Assembly (NCBI GenBank): GCA_046582185.1
Contig: JAYGEX010000040.1
Span: forward strand, 124,001 to 188,000
Source of the DNA: GCA-002726655 sp046582185
Lineage (GTDB): Bacteria; Pseudomonadota; Gammaproteobacteria; Pseudomonadales; Azotimanducaceae
DNA: 64,000 nt
Direction: 5' to 3'
Position numbers and translations under genes: made by a program
Shown: piece after piece, positions 17,026 to 26,067 of the stretch
Numbering within the stretch: position 1 is the stretch's first letter
Layout of the letters: the number at the start of each line of letters is the position of its first letter
Notes under the pieces: generated by a model
What the model saw: the letters and a program-made list of their open reading frames with translations, nothing else
The model's database searches: none
Told to the model about the DNA's origin: nothing

Positions 17026-18129
17026 GCAGGCGAGTATGTTGTCTATCGCCTGCTTGCAATCTGAACACCATCGAAGCGTTATAACAACATCAGCGGCAGG
17101 CCATACAAAAATGATATTGCCACCAGCACCTCTTGCCGCAAATGCGCCACCGTCGGCAATATCAGATATGGTATTTTCGTGATTTAACCACCACAGGAAA
17201 CCATAACCCGGGTTTAGTTCGCAAGGCTTAAGGGATTCAGTAAGCCACGATTCTGGCAGAATTTCAGCATTGCCCCACCGACCCCTATTGAGATACAAGA
17301 GCCCGAATCGAGCATGATCCAGGGTGCTTATCCACAATCCACCACCCCAGTGCGCACCGCCCGATACCGATTGAACCTGCCGCCCGTTAACTTCAACCCA
17401 TGAGCTTTCATAGCCGTGCCATTGCCAGGAATCTGACGCGCCAATAGGGTCCATCAATTCTCGTTTGAGATAGTCAGGCAGTGGTTCTTGCAATATTCTA
17501 AGAAGTGACAGTGCTGTTCTATTCACTCGAACATCATTGTATTCCCAAAATGAGCCAGGACTTTGAAGATGGCGGTAGTCATCTTCAGACGAAGCAGAAC
17601 CACCTACAGTTGAACTGGCACTCATGGTTGCGCCAACTCCAACCTGGCGCCCCCTGTCTATCCAGTCCGGTATGCCAAACAATTCCCCTTCCCATTCACT
17701 GGTCTGTTGTAATAAATGGCGCCATGTGATGGTTGTGTTTTGCTCGGAATCAAAGCCGCCATCATCAATGGTCCTGCTCAGGGGTTCATCGAGATCATTG
17801 ATTAAACCTCTGGCAAATGCCATTCCGGCAACAGCTGAAATATAACTTTTAGATGCACTGAACGTGACGTCAGCGGCATTAATGTCACCGTATTGGGCAA
17901 CAAGATATCCATTTCTAATCACAACGCCGGAGGGCCGACCGCGATCTTTAACCGGGCCAAGGGGCCTGTCATTGGGATGCCGTTTACCCTTGGGTAGCAT
18001 CTTGTTCAAATCCAGCGGCGCATCAATCTCCAGTTTTTCAGCTGCGATGAGTGCATCGCTAATATTCCGACTGAATCCTGCTGCAGCAGCTGAAACGGTT
18101 TCCCACTGTCCATCAGGTACGTATGGCAT
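17017..18129 (-). CDS. Serine hydrolase, beta-lactamase/class C fold
   Basis: This is a 370-residue protein of the beta-lactamase (PF00144) family. The nucleophile motif SxxK is SASK in DVTFSASKSYISAVAG (about residue 92). The YxN-type motif is FWEYNDVRVN, and later segments GGLWISTLDHARFGLLYLN and NPGYGFLWWLNHEN are characteristic. No signal peptide is visible, so it may act in the cytoplasm. The family includes esterases, peptidases and transpeptidases as well as lactamases; an esterase would suit the lipid-rich context, but that is inference. The 3-prime end overlaps the convergent SDR gene by 9 bp. Confidence 0.8.
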   Translation of the reverse strand: MPYVPDGQWETVSAAAAGFSRNISDALIAAEKLEIDAPLDLNKMLPKGKRHPNDRPLGPVKDRGRPSGVVIRNGYLVAQYGDINAADVTFSASKSYISAVAGMAFARGLINDLDEPLSRTIDDGGFDSEQNTTITWRHLLQQTSEWEGELFGIPDWIDRGRQVGVGATMSASSTVGGSASSEDDYRHLQSPGSFWEYNDVRVNRTALSLLRILQEPLPDYLKRELMDPIGASDSWQWHGYESSWVEVNGRQVQSVSGGAHWGGGLWISTLDHARFGLLYLNRGRWGNAEILPESWLTESLKPCELNPGYGFLWWLNHENTISDIADGGAFAARGAGGNIIFVWPAADVVITLRWCSDCKQAIDNILACLV

Positions 18130-18205
18130 AGCTTTTACCTAATAACTGATATTGCTTGCTGCTTTTTTTGCATTCTTAATGTAGATCAAGTCTCGCGCAT
18201 CGAGA

Positions 18206-21200
18206 TTAGCCGGTCAAACTTCGATATACCTTCGAAAGCTCATCGGGCAACTGGGTAATATCCTGTATCACCATATATTGTTTGTCCGGACACATCTCCC
18301 GCAGATAATCGTGACCTGAAGGGTCTACTGTCAAACAAAAGGTTTGTACGCCCTGTTGCCTTGCCTCCGCCAGCGCCTTCATCGTATCTTTGACGCCATA
18401 TTCCTTGCTGCTTCTGTCCTTGCCATAGTCAAAATCCTGGGGATAACCATCACTCAGGATGAACATCGCCTTTATTCTCGACTCTGTCTTTACCAGGCTC
18501 TTGGTGGCATGACGAATTGCGGGCCCCATTCTGGTACTTCTTGCAGGCTCAAGGCCACCGATTCGCCCCTTTGCTCTAATGTCGTAAGGGTCTTTAAAAT
18601 CTTTGCACAGAAAGTAATCGATCCGATCTTTTCCATAGCCGGAGAAACCGCAAATTGAGTAGCTATCGCCGAGTTCTTCCAGCGCTTCCGCCATCAAAAT
18701 GACAGACTCTTTCTCAAGATCGATAATACGCTTACCTCGAACCTGCCTGGATTGTTGCATATCACCGTGCCGGGCAAAGAAGGTGGTCAGAAAATCCTCG
18801 TCTTCATAATCTTCTGCAGTGAATTGCGGCTCTGCATCCGGATCAGGTATCAAGTCGTCGGTGGAAGCACTCATATCCAGCAGAAAGAGAGCGGATACAT
18901 CGCGATCCTTTCGCTGCCGCTGAATGTAGATATTTTCGGAAGGAGAGAATCCCATTTTGCGATCGACGACCGCTTCAATCGTTCGTTCAAGATCCATCTC
19001 ATCACCGTCCGGCACGCCCTTCACCTTACGCAGGAGTTCCGGCTTTAATTTGTTGAGCTGTTTCCTCACTCTCCTTAAGATATCGCCATGTTCCGTTAGC
19101 GTGTCCTGCACGTAGTCTGCTTCCTCAATCAAATCCCGCGACTCATACAGTGTGCACCAACGATGCCGATAGTCGTCAATGATGTGATCCCATTCATCAT
19201 AGAGAAAGCGGTATTCCTCTTTAATCCGGCGGGAAATCTTGCCGGCCGCCAACTTATTCTCGGCCATTGATTTTCGCTCATCCTTCTCGCCTGCCTGATC
19301 AATATCCACTAGCCCTGCATCAAGGTCCGTCACCAGCATACCCATGGCATCTGATACATCGCCTTTCTTCAGCTCCTCAATATCCAAATCATCGGGATCA
19401 ACGGGAAAGGACAGAGACATCATGTCGTCATCTAGTTCAGCCTGAGCTTCCTCCATCTCTAACATTTCCATATTTTCGGCAATCTGCTTGGTATCCATCT
19501 CGCCATGGAAAACGACCGGTGCCGGTAATTCACTCGCCAGAAAGGTCGCCTCTTCCGATGTGAACCCATCGACGCTGGTTTTGTTGTCATCTACACAAAT
19601 GAGCCCGTAACAGTCATCTAATACCTCTAATGTATGTTTGGGGCCTGATATATCTGAATCCAGTTTCGCTATTAACATACGAAGAAGCTTCGCCGTTTCG
19701 CGCAAAGGTTCGGCTGGAAAGTTTTCACTGCTACCGCCCAGGCTGGCCCGAACCAGCACCTCCAGGAGCTGCGCCCTTGGCATGATCGGATCATCCTGCC
19801 TCTTTATCAGGGCGTATTTCTTTTGCAATTTGATATCACCTGCCGCGCCACGAAATTTCCGTTCGAGGCGCCAATCGATCCTGGCATCCTCTAGGATCTG
19901 AAAAAGTGCCCTTGCCAGAATCTGATCGTCATAAGTGCTGATATGTTCCTCTATGGATGCGATCTGATCGAAGGTATCGAATTCAAAGTAACCCAGCTGA
20001 TGCAGCAGGGAAACCTTGTAAAGCCGGAAATTCTCTTCAACGGTTTCGTACAAGGAGATGCAATCAGGCAAGACAATTGAAAGGCCGTCGGCGATGGGTA
20101 ATTCGCGGTAGTCTTCACTTGCTTCGGATCGTGCTGCTCTATTTACCCTCACGTCATCGGCGCCTGGCTGGGTGCTAGCCTGATCTTTAAGGGACAAATC
20201 AAGCTCTTCAAACGATGCTACACGAACTTTTCTTCCGGATATGGCTTCGGCATATAACTGAAGGACCCGCTTGCAGTCTGCAAAACTGACCTGGCCTTTC
20301 AGTTTCTCCAACAACTGGATTGAGCTTGAGGAATCCAGCTCAAAGAATGCGAGGCCCGCCTCATAATTTCCATTGGCTACCTGAATTCCAGCGCTAAACC
20401 ATGCATGTACAAGTTTTTTGTTATTGAGAGGTAAGGCATGACAGTTCCTGATCATACTGGTAGTCAGGCCAATATCGGTTGATTCTGGCAACAAGCTCAA
20501 TAAGCCCCACAATTCAGCAGAGGTTCGCCCTTGTATTGCCACCAGCTCATCCAGAAAAGGCCCAATGGGTCGGCTGTTCTTTGCCCAAGCCACGAGCATG
20601 GGCTGTATGTCTTCGATAAAATTTTGGCCGTACTTCGCCTCCAGTTCGGAATAAGTCACCAGTAGTTGATCGAATGCGCGTGGAGAAGCATCCTGCAGAT
20701 CCATTACCTTGGACCAGGTAATGGGTAGCCCAACCAGATTGATAAACCGAAGCAGTTCACCACGATCATGCAGCAAAATTCTACTTGCTAGTTGACTCCA
20801 CGCCTCGATTTCCTGCGCTGAAAATCGAAACAGGATATCGAAAGCAGCTGCGAAATAATCTGAAATCAGATTCGAGGCATGCTGGTATTTTTCATGAATG
20901 GCGGAGCCTGTTTCTTCAATGTAATTCAAATTCTGCCAGCTTCTTGGCGATGCATCGCTGCCGAGCAAGGTTTCGATACCAAGGAAATATCGGCGGCAAG
21001 GCTCGAAGGAGTAACCATTCAGTTGGCAGGCATAATCACCTATTCGGAGTAATTCGTCGCTACCACGCTGATGGCAGAGCGCCGCACCAATGACAATAAA
21101 GACATCCACAGACTTCCAGGCATGCCAACCAGAGTCAGCAATGTTCAGGCATTGTGAGGCCCATTGCAGTTTGACGGCATCCGGACACGCAATGGATTCC

Positions 21201-21289
21201 AGTTCCTCAAGCAGCAAGGCGGCCGATTTCTGATTGATCTTTCCAAGATCGGCAATGACCTGACCCAGCTCTGACATCAACAAGGGCAT
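18206..21289 (-). CDS. VWA-domain protein of the CbbO/NorD type
   Basis: This is a 1027-residue partner of a MoxR-type AAA ATPase. The C-terminal von Willebrand A domain (about 795-1020) has the MIDAS motif DMSAST in LFLLDMSASTDD, the IICGFSGYGKDRIDY-like strand and the family end FCLTVDPSGHDYLREMCPDK. Before it lies a middle region rich in Asp, Glu, Arg and Lys (about 590-780). The N-terminal half is a helical scaffold of unknown detail. CbbO and NorD proteins work with CbbQ/NorQ to load or remodel metal enzymes such as Rubisco or nitric oxide reductase. Neither client is here, and this protein is longer than typical CbbO. It ends the operon after the MoxR gene. Confidence 0.85.
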   Translation of the reverse strand: MPLLMSELGQVIADLGKINQKSAALLLEELESIACPDAVKLQWASQCLNIADSGWHAWKSVDVFIVIGAALCHQRGSDELLRIGDYACQLNGYSFEPCRRYFLGIETLLGSDASPRSWQNLNYIEETGSAIHEKYQHASNLISDYFAAAFDILFRFSAQEIEAWSQLASRILLHDRGELLRFINLVGLPITWSKVMDLQDASPRAFDQLLVTYSELEAKYGQNFIEDIQPMLVAWAKNSRPIGPFLDELVAIQGRTSAELWGLLSLLPESTDIGLTTSMIRNCHALPLNNKKLVHAWFSAGIQVANGNYEAGLAFFELDSSSSIQLLEKLKGQVSFADCKRVLQLYAEAISGRKVRVASFEELDLSLKDQASTQPGADDVRVNRAARSEASEDYRELPIADGLSIVLPDCISLYETVEENFRLYKVSLLHQLGYFEFDTFDQIASIEEHISTYDDQILARALFQILEDARIDWRLERKFRGAAGDIKLQKKYALIKRQDDPIMPRAQLLEVLVRASLGGSSENFPAEPLRETAKLLRMLIAKLDSDISGPKHTLEVLDDCYGLICVDDNKTSVDGFTSEEATFLASELPAPVVFHGEMDTKQIAENMEMLEMEEAQAELDDDMMSLSFPVDPDDLDIEELKKGDVSDAMGMLVTDLDAGLVDIDQAGEKDERKSMAENKLAAGKISRRIKEEYRFLYDEWDHIIDDYRHRWCTLYESRDLIEEADYVQDTLTEHGDILRRVRKQLNKLKPELLRKVKGVPDGDEMDLERTIEAVVDRKMGFSPSENIYIQRQRKDRDVSALFLLDMSASTDDLIPDPDAEPQFTAEDYEDEDFLTTFFARHGDMQQSRQVRGKRIIDLEKESVILMAEALEELGDSYSICGFSGYGKDRIDYFLCKDFKDPYDIRAKGRIGGLEPARSTRMGPAIRHATKSLVKTESRIKAMFILSDGYPQDFDYGKDRSSKEYGVKDTMKALAEARQQGVQTFCLTVDPSGHDYLREMCPDKQYMVIQDITQLPDELSKVYRSLTG

Positions 21290-21318
21290 CAGCGACTAAT
21301 CAGCCCTTGTCCAGATTC

Positions 21319-21428
21319 TAAGTCCACCGGTGTTACTTCCCTTGTAAGTGATTGTTTTATATAGCTAACGGATCTATATTTTTGCATATGTTGATCTAAC
21401 TTGGCTATTTATGGACGGGAACTAACTA
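21319..21428 (+). repeat. Dispersed MITE-like repeat, full copy B
   Basis: This element of about 110 bp runs from gtccaccggtgttacttcc to gacgggaactaactaa. It closely matches the copy at 25265-25374, sharing the core tatatagctaacggatctat and the end ggctatttatggacgggaac. The ends form an imperfect inverted repeat of the GTTAGTTCC / GGAACTAAC type. Its right edge lies inside the last codons of the MoxR-type ATPase and supplies that gene's TAG stop (21422-21424). It separates the ATPase gene from the VWA gene. Confidence 0.7.
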
Positions 21429-22306
21429 ACTGGGAATACAGTGCTGACTACTTCACTTATGGCGCGCTGAACATCAACATCATCGGATACTGCCCGACAG
21501 ATCGCTGCATCACAGGCGCGGATCGGACTGATATTTCGCGTAATAAGCTGGCCAGCATAGACCAGCAATCGAGTGCTGATACCTTCATCAAATCCGTGAT
21601 GCCGAAGGTTTCGGATTCGCTCGCCCAGGGTTGCCAATTCCATCGCAATGCTTTTTTCCACAGTACTTTCATGCAAGATGATGTCCGTTTCGCGCTCAAC
21701 GTCCGGATAATCAAAATCAATGGCGATAAATCGCTGACGAGTACTGGTCTTCAGATCTTTCAAAACACTCTGATAACCGGGGTTGTAGGAGATGACCAGC
21801 AAAAAGTCCGAATGGGCATCCAGAATAAGCCCGAGCTTTTCTACCGGTAATATTCTTCTGTGATCCGTGAGTGAATGGATAAGCACAGTGGAGTCTTTTC
21901 TTGCCTCAACTATTTCGTCCAGATAGCAGATGGCACCTTCTTTCACCGACTTCATTAAGGGGCCATCTTGCCATACAGTTTCTTCGCCTTTTAACAGATA
22001 TCGACCAACGAGATCCGTTGCGGAAAGATCTTCGTGGCAAGATACAGTTTGTAGTGGCTGAGAAACACCACGGCGGTGTTCGGACGAGTCCGCGCCCCTG
22101 TAAAGACGGTGAGCCATATATTCAACAAAGCGGGTTTTACCACAGCCGGTCGGGCCTTTTAACAGCACCGGTAGCCGGGCTTCATAAGCTGCGGTAAACA
22201 TTTCAACTTCATCCGCCAGCGGAAGATAATACGGTTCCTCCAAGAGGGAGTAACCATCATCTATAGGTATCTGTTTTAAATCGTTCAGTGTTATTCTCCC
22301 GTCCAT
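21422..22306 (-). CDS. MoxR-family AAA ATPase, CbbQ/NorQ type
   Basis: This 294-residue AAA+ ATPase has Walker A LLKGPTGCGKTRFVEYM (about residue 48), Walker B GAICYLDEIVEARKDS, sensor-1 region LLVISYNPGYQSVL and the helical lid STRLLVYAGQLI. CbbQ/NorQ ATPases form rings that, with a VWA partner, activate metalloenzymes. The VWA partner is the next gene. The start overlaps the end of the crotonase gene by 16 bp, which suggests coupled translation. The last residues (PVS and the TAG stop) come from the edge of a repeat, so the original C-terminus may have been cut or replaced by a few residues. Confidence 0.88.
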   Translation of the reverse strand: MDGRITLNDLKQIPIDDGYSLLEEPYYLPLADEVEMFTAAYEARLPVLLKGPTGCGKTRFVEYMAHRLYRGADSSEHRRGVSQPLQTVSCHEDLSATDLVGRYLLKGEETVWQDGPLMKSVKEGAICYLDEIVEARKDSTVLIHSLTDHRRILPVEKLGLILDAHSDFLLVISYNPGYQSVLKDLKTSTRQRFIAIDFDYPDVERETDIILHESTVEKSIAMELATLGERIRNLRHHGFDEGISTRLLVYAGQLITRNISPIRACDAAICRAVSDDVDVQRAISEVVSTVFPVS

Positions 22307-23112
22307 TTAGGCGCGCGCTTCTCTAGAAATGCGCTCACCCCTTCCTTGTAGTCAGACTGTTTACTCATCTCTAACAACAGGCGTTCACTTTCAATCACAG
22401 CAGCACCTACATCTCGATGCTGATCTGCATATATTTGCCATTTTGTTTCACGCAATGATGCCGGCGATATTGTGTTTTTCATCTGCCGGGCATAGTCGAG
22501 CGCCTCCTCAAGTAATTTCTCTGGCGCAACTATTCTGTTTACCAGGCCCAGGTCATATGCTTCATCTGAGGTGAAGACCCGGCTGGTCAGCAATAAGTCA
22601 TTGGCCCTGGCGAGGCCTATCATTCTGGGCAGCAGCCAGGACAATCCAAATTCCGCAGGAAAGTTCAATTTCCCGTGGGCGGTTGTGAACTTCACGCCTG
22701 GCACAGCGAATCGAATATCGGCATAACATGCGAGTACCAGGCCAACGCCCGCGGCAGGACCATTGATAGCACAGATGACTGGTTTACTTAGGCCAAAATG
22801 ATAGGCAAAGCTGGCGTCGAACTCTTCGCGGGTGCCATAGCCAGGCTCCGCAAGCGGGTCTGGTGTACCGGGGTCGTAGCCACCCTTTTCTACGTGACCT
22901 TCCAGCGCCTTGCTATCTGCACCGACACAGAAGCCGCGCCCGGCACCAGTGACAACAATAATACGAACCCCATCATCACAGTTAGCTTCATTCAGTACCC
23001 ACCGATACTCGGTATGCATTCGCCCGGTCCAGGCATTCATCCTATGGGGCCGGTTCAGGGTAATGGTGGCAATCTCATCATCCACCGAATATAGAATTGT
23101 TTTAAGTTCCAT
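22291..23112 (-). CDS. Enoyl-CoA hydratase/isomerase (crotonase) in the MoxR-VWA operon
   Basis: This 273-residue crotonase-fold enzyme has oxyanion-hole segments GAGRGFCVGADSKALEG and AINGPAAGVGLVLACYADI; the later FPAEFGLSWLLPRMIG carries the glutamate expected for hydratase chemistry. The start is ATG 23112, inside the last codons of the alpha/beta hydrolase gene, and the stop lies inside the ATPase gene, so all three are translationally linked. It is a different crotonase from the one at 7166. The acyl-CoA substrate is unknown. Its fixed place beside a MoxR-VWA pair is the notable feature. Confidence 0.88.
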   Translation of the reverse strand: MELKTILYSVDDEIATITLNRPHRMNAWTGRMHTEYRWVLNEANCDDGVRIIVVTGAGRGFCVGADSKALEGHVEKGGYDPGTPDPLAEPGYGTREEFDASFAYHFGLSKPVICAINGPAAGVGLVLACYADIRFAVPGVKFTTAHGKLNFPAEFGLSWLLPRMIGLARANDLLLTSRVFTSDEAYDLGLVNRIVAPEKLLEEALDYARQMKNTISPASLRETKWQIYADQHRDVGAAVIESERLLLEMSKQSDYKEGVSAFLEKRAPKWTGE

Positions 23113-23725
23113 GAACAAACTCCCTTACTGCTTGCTGAATCTCAGCAGAGGCAGAGGCAAAAAAGTGGTCTGCTCCTTTAATGGAGTGCACCTTGGCATC
23201 CGTGAAGAAAGATAACGTTGAATTATGCTCAACGATGTCATCACGATCACCCAAGATGACCAACATTTGTGCGTCGGGCTGCTCTTCACCCCCAAGCGTT
23301 CCACCGGGCTCAACACTCGTATCCATCATGCCCACTGGTGGTGCCACTAATATGATCTGCTCTGGACTCACCTGGCCAATTGCTTTCAGTGCAACTACAG
23401 CCCCGAAGGAATAACCACCCAAAATGATTGAAGTAATCCCCTTTTCCACCCTTAACCATTCAACCACTGAAACAATATCATTTACTTCACCGGCGCCTTT
23501 GTCATGGCTACCTTCACTCTGGCCGACGCCGCGAAAATTAAACCGCAAGGTGCCAATACCCATGGAAAGACAGGCGCCAGACAGGATTGAGACAAGGTTG
23601 TCATGTAAGTTTCCGCCGTATAGCGGATGCGGATGACAAATGACCGCGCAGCGCTGTGTACCCTCGGGCAAATCCAGAATTGCCTCTAAAGAGCCACTGC
23701 TACCGGGGATTTGTATGTGTTCCAT
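23102..23725 (-). CDS. Alpha/beta hydrolase (DUF-type small hydrolase)
   Basis: This is a 207-residue cytoplasmic alpha/beta hydrolase. The oxyanion segment is ICHPHPLYGGNLHDN, the nucleophile elbow is LGGYSFGAVVAL (Ser about 105), and the late catalytic pair lies in VILGDRDDIVEH and IKGADHFF. Such small HPHP-type hydrolases are esterases or thioesterases of unknown natural substrate. It is the first gene of a minus-strand operon with a crotonase, a MoxR-type ATPase and a VWA protein; it overlaps the crotonase gene by 11 bp. The promoter should lie in 23726-23936, which is shared with the divergent fxsA. Confidence 0.85.
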   Translation of the reverse strand: MEHIQIPGSSGSLEAILDLPEGTQRCAVICHPHPLYGGNLHDNLVSILSGACLSMGIGTLRFNFRGVGQSEGSHDKGAGEVNDIVSVVEWLRVEKGITSIILGGYSFGAVVALKAIGQVSPEQIILVAPPVGMMDTSVEPGGTLGGEEQPDAQMLVILGDRDDIVEHNSTLSFFTDAKVHSIKGADHFFASASAEIQQAVREFVHGT

Positions 23726-23851
23726 GAACCCACTCGCGCTGACAATAATGATAAAATGTTTAAGTTATCACAGTTCATCTTGCTTGAATCAGCCAATATT
23801 AGTATGAATAAGCCTCGAATCGCTGCAATGATGATATCTGAGTCACTAAGG

Positions 23852-23905
23852 ACTTATGTCTTTATATGACATAAGTATTTTGATTCTGAGTTTTTGTTAG
23901 AATCA
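23852..23905. promoter_or_regulatory. Two inverted repeats in the fxsA leader region
   Basis: acttatgtc (23852-23860) and gacataagt (23868-23876) form a perfect 9-bp inverted repeat with a 7-nt loop. Downstream, tgattct (23881-23887) and agaatca (23899-23905) form a 7-bp repeat with an 11-nt loop. Both lie 30-85 bp upstream of the fxsA start, in a divergent intergenic region. They could be operators or leader hairpins. A+T-rich stems argue against a factor-independent terminator. Confidence 0.4.
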
Positions 23906-23936
23906 AATATTTCTACGATCAGGAACTAATTAGCAA

Positions 23937-24488
23937 ATGCGCTTCGCTCTCATCGCCTTTATCACCGTTCCTCTGCTGGAGATGCTAATTCTCATTCAGG
24001 TGGGCGGCATCATTGGTGCACTACCTACCGTCGGGCTTGTGGTACTAACGGCGACTATCGGAATCTGGCTCTTGCGCCTTGAAGGCATGGCGACGCTGGC
24101 TCGCGTACAAGAGAAATTAAATAAAGGGCAGCTACCGGAAACGGAATTGCTTGAGGGAATCATGCTCCTGGTCGGCGGCGCACTCTTATTGACGCCAGGT
24201 TTTGTGACGGACGCGATGGGCTTCACCTGCATCATCCCTATATGCAGGCGACCACTGGCAAAATGGATCATTCGGCAGGGAATTCTAAAGGCCGCAAATT
24301 TGTCTGGCAGCTCATTCAGAGCGAGCTTCAGTACAGGTAATTTCACGCCAGGCAATGCAGGCTCAGTAAGGGGCGACTTTGAGCCGAACAGCATCAATTC
24401 AGGAAATCCAGACCCCGGCAAGATTGCCTCAGGCACTTCCAAGCAGCAGGGCCATACGATCGACGGGGAATATCACGAGGAAAAATAG
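23937..24488 (+). CDS. fxsA: FxsA family membrane protein
   Basis: This 183-residue inner-membrane protein has the FxsA core: FALIAFITVPLLEMLILIQVG, then VGLVVLTATIGIWLLRLEGMA and GIMLLVGGALLLTPGFVTDAMG, giving two to three membrane segments. A Ser/Gly/Asn-rich C-terminal tail of about 60 residues follows. FxsA in E. coli eases exclusion of phage T7 by the F plasmid; its cellular role is not known. A ribosome site (AGGAACTAATTAGCAA before ATG) is present. It is divergent from the alpha/beta hydrolase operon. The groESL genes, common neighbours in enterics, are not here. Confidence 0.85.
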   Translation: MRFALIAFITVPLLEMLILIQVGGIIGALPTVGLVVLTATIGIWLLRLEGMATLARVQEKLNKGQLPETELLEGIMLLVGGALLLTPGFVTDAMGFTCIIPICRRPLAKWIIRQGILKAANLSGSSFRASFSTGNFTPGNAGSVRGDFEPNSINSGNPDPGKIASGTSKQQGHTIDGEYHEEK

Positions 24489-24657
24489 CGGTTTCCTGCC
24501 CTGCCTTAATAAACAGTCTCAATAGACGGCCTCAATAGACACATGAGCCATTGGAGGAGTCCGTTGTTACCTGCCATATTGGCTGGCACATAACTGAAGT
24601 ATTACATTCCGTGGTACCCTCCCTTCCCTGAATTATCGGCACAAATGAGTTCGAGCA

Positions 24658-25191
24658 TTGGCACTTAGTCCCACAATTTATAAATTCAATATCTCACTGT
24701 CTGACATAGACAGAGGCTATTACGATTCCCTGCATTTAACCGTCGCTCAGCATCCTTCAGAGAGCACGGAAAGAATGATGGTGAGGGTACTCGCCTTTTG
24801 CATTAACGCCGAAGAAAATTTGACGTTCACCAGGGGTTTAAGCGAACCCGATGATCCCGACATTTGGTCCAGGGCATTAACCGGCCAGATTGAACAATGG
24901 ATTGATGTCGGCGAGCCAGCACTCGACCGGATCAAAAAAGCATCCCGCGTCGCACAGGATGTAAAGCTCTATAGCTTCAATACGAAGTCTGATCACTGGT
25001 GGTCCAAAATCGCCGGGGATATTGCCAGGCTTGGTGTTACAGCCTATCAATTCGAGTGGGATGACATTCAACGGCTTGCCGCTTTAGTCGAACGTACGAT
25101 GACCATGAGTGTAACTATCACCGGGGAATCCGCCTTCATCGCCACTGAATCGGGCGAATGTGATCTCGCCTGGCATGCCTTATCAGTTTGA
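24658..25191 (+). CDS. yaeQ: YaeQ family protein
   Basis: This 177-residue protein is collinear with YaeQ over its whole length: MALSPTIYKFNISLSDIDRG at the start, AQHPSESTERMMVRVLAF, LTFTRGLSEPDDPDIW, IEQWIDVGEPALDRIKKAS and the end CDLAWHALSV. The TTG start at 24658 is fixed by the family N-terminus, which begins MAL plus TIYK. YaeQ has a nuclease-like fold and can compensate for loss of RfaH in enterics; the molecular role is not settled. It stands alone in the forward direction. Confidence 0.9.
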   Translation: MALSPTIYKFNISLSDIDRGYYDSLHLTVAQHPSESTERMMVRVLAFCINAEENLTFTRGLSEPDDPDIWSRALTGQIEQWIDVGEPALDRIKKASRVAQDVKLYSFNTKSDHWWSKIAGDIARLGVTAYQFEWDDIQRLAALVERTMTMSVTITGESAFIATESGECDLAWHALSV

Positions 25192-25264
25192 AGCCAGGCG
25201 TTGTACTTTCTGCAGGGGGTATTGGACCGCAGTTACCAGCTTAACTAGTGCTCGTCCAGAAATA

Positions 25265-25374
25265 GAAACCACCGGTGTTACTTCCCTGGTAAGTGATTTT
25301 TTTATATAGCTAACGGATCTATAATTTTGCATATATTGTTCTAGTTTGGCTATTTATGGACGGGAACTAACTAG
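25265..25374 (+). repeat. Dispersed MITE-like repeat, full copy C
   Basis: This is a near twin of copy B, with aaccaccggtgttacttccc at the left and ttatggacgggaactaact at the right. It has the same orientation in the window. It lies at the 3-prime side of a decayed YfbK-type gene on the minus strand. The gap 25192-25530 contains only this element and the tail of that pseudogene. Confidence 0.7.
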
Positions 25375-25399
25375 CCCCAGGAATTCCGATCCGGCAGCA

Positions 25400-25974
25400 T
25401 CGTTACCTGCACTCATTGACGCCCCGTTTCCGCAAGACCTGCCTGCTACCATAACGGAGAGGGTCAACGCACAAGCCCGAAGTTCCCACCAGGCTAAGCT
25501 CATACAATGCGGTCATCGTATGACCTACACCTATCTAACCTGTATCTTCCTTGTCGTTTTTAAAGTTAAGGTAGATGTCAGTTGTTGTGCCCGCACCTTA
25601 TGCGCCTCATTAAGATTGTCTATAGAGGAATGATTGCCGTTACCTGTATCAGCTAATTGCTCCAACATTTCATCATTGTAGGTACTCATGCCAAAACCCA
25701 GAGTGGTTAAGCCAATTCCACTACCAGCCGGCCTGGTGATGAATTCTTTCATATCTTCAGCATCCGCCATGCATACATTGAAATCACCATCCGGTGCCAG
25801 GATGACGCGATTGATGCCGTCGCTTCTAAAATCCGATTTAGCTAAGCGATAGGCTTCCATCAAACCACCTTCGCTGTTTGTTGAACCACCCGCTGTTATG
25901 TTTTCTATAACAGAAGGGATTAACACTGCCAAGGTAAGAATTAAGAGCGTTAGTAGTGATGAATTTTTGATCAT
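25400..25974 (-). pseudogene. Decayed YfbK-type VWA lipoprotein gene
   Basis: A 147-residue frame (25974 to 25531) begins with a signal-like segment, LLTLLILTLAVLIPSV, and then jumps directly into the middle of a VWA domain: TAGGSTNSEGGLMEAYRLA, INRVILAPDGDFNV, LTTLGFGMSTYNDEMLEQLA and a degraded end. The MIDAS N-terminal motif (DxSxS) and all sequence between are missing. Further on, in another frame, GVGHTMTALYELSLVG and VDPLRYGS match the YfbK region that follows. At least two deletions and a frameshift are therefore needed. YfbK-like proteins are about 500 residues. The remnant reaches to the edge of the repeat at 25374. Confidence 0.75.
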
Positions 25975-26067
25975 CCGGATTCTCCAAGTTCTAAATTTAT
26001 TAAACGACTGGGATTAAGAATCGGGTTAGAATCTGTCTTTTTTCATGCTCGTATTTCGGAGAATTTA

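Noticed and set aside
17017..18129. Antibiotic-resistance beta-lactamase
   Set aside because: The fold matches, but there is no export signal, and this family is dominated by esterases and peptidases; resistance is not supported.
21401..21850. Plus-strand frame of 149 codons beginning MAIYGRELT, with the same MAIYGRELT start at 25346
   Set aside because: The shared start is only the translated right end of the MiTE-like repeat; the rest is the antisense of the MoxR-type ATPase gene or of a decayed gene.
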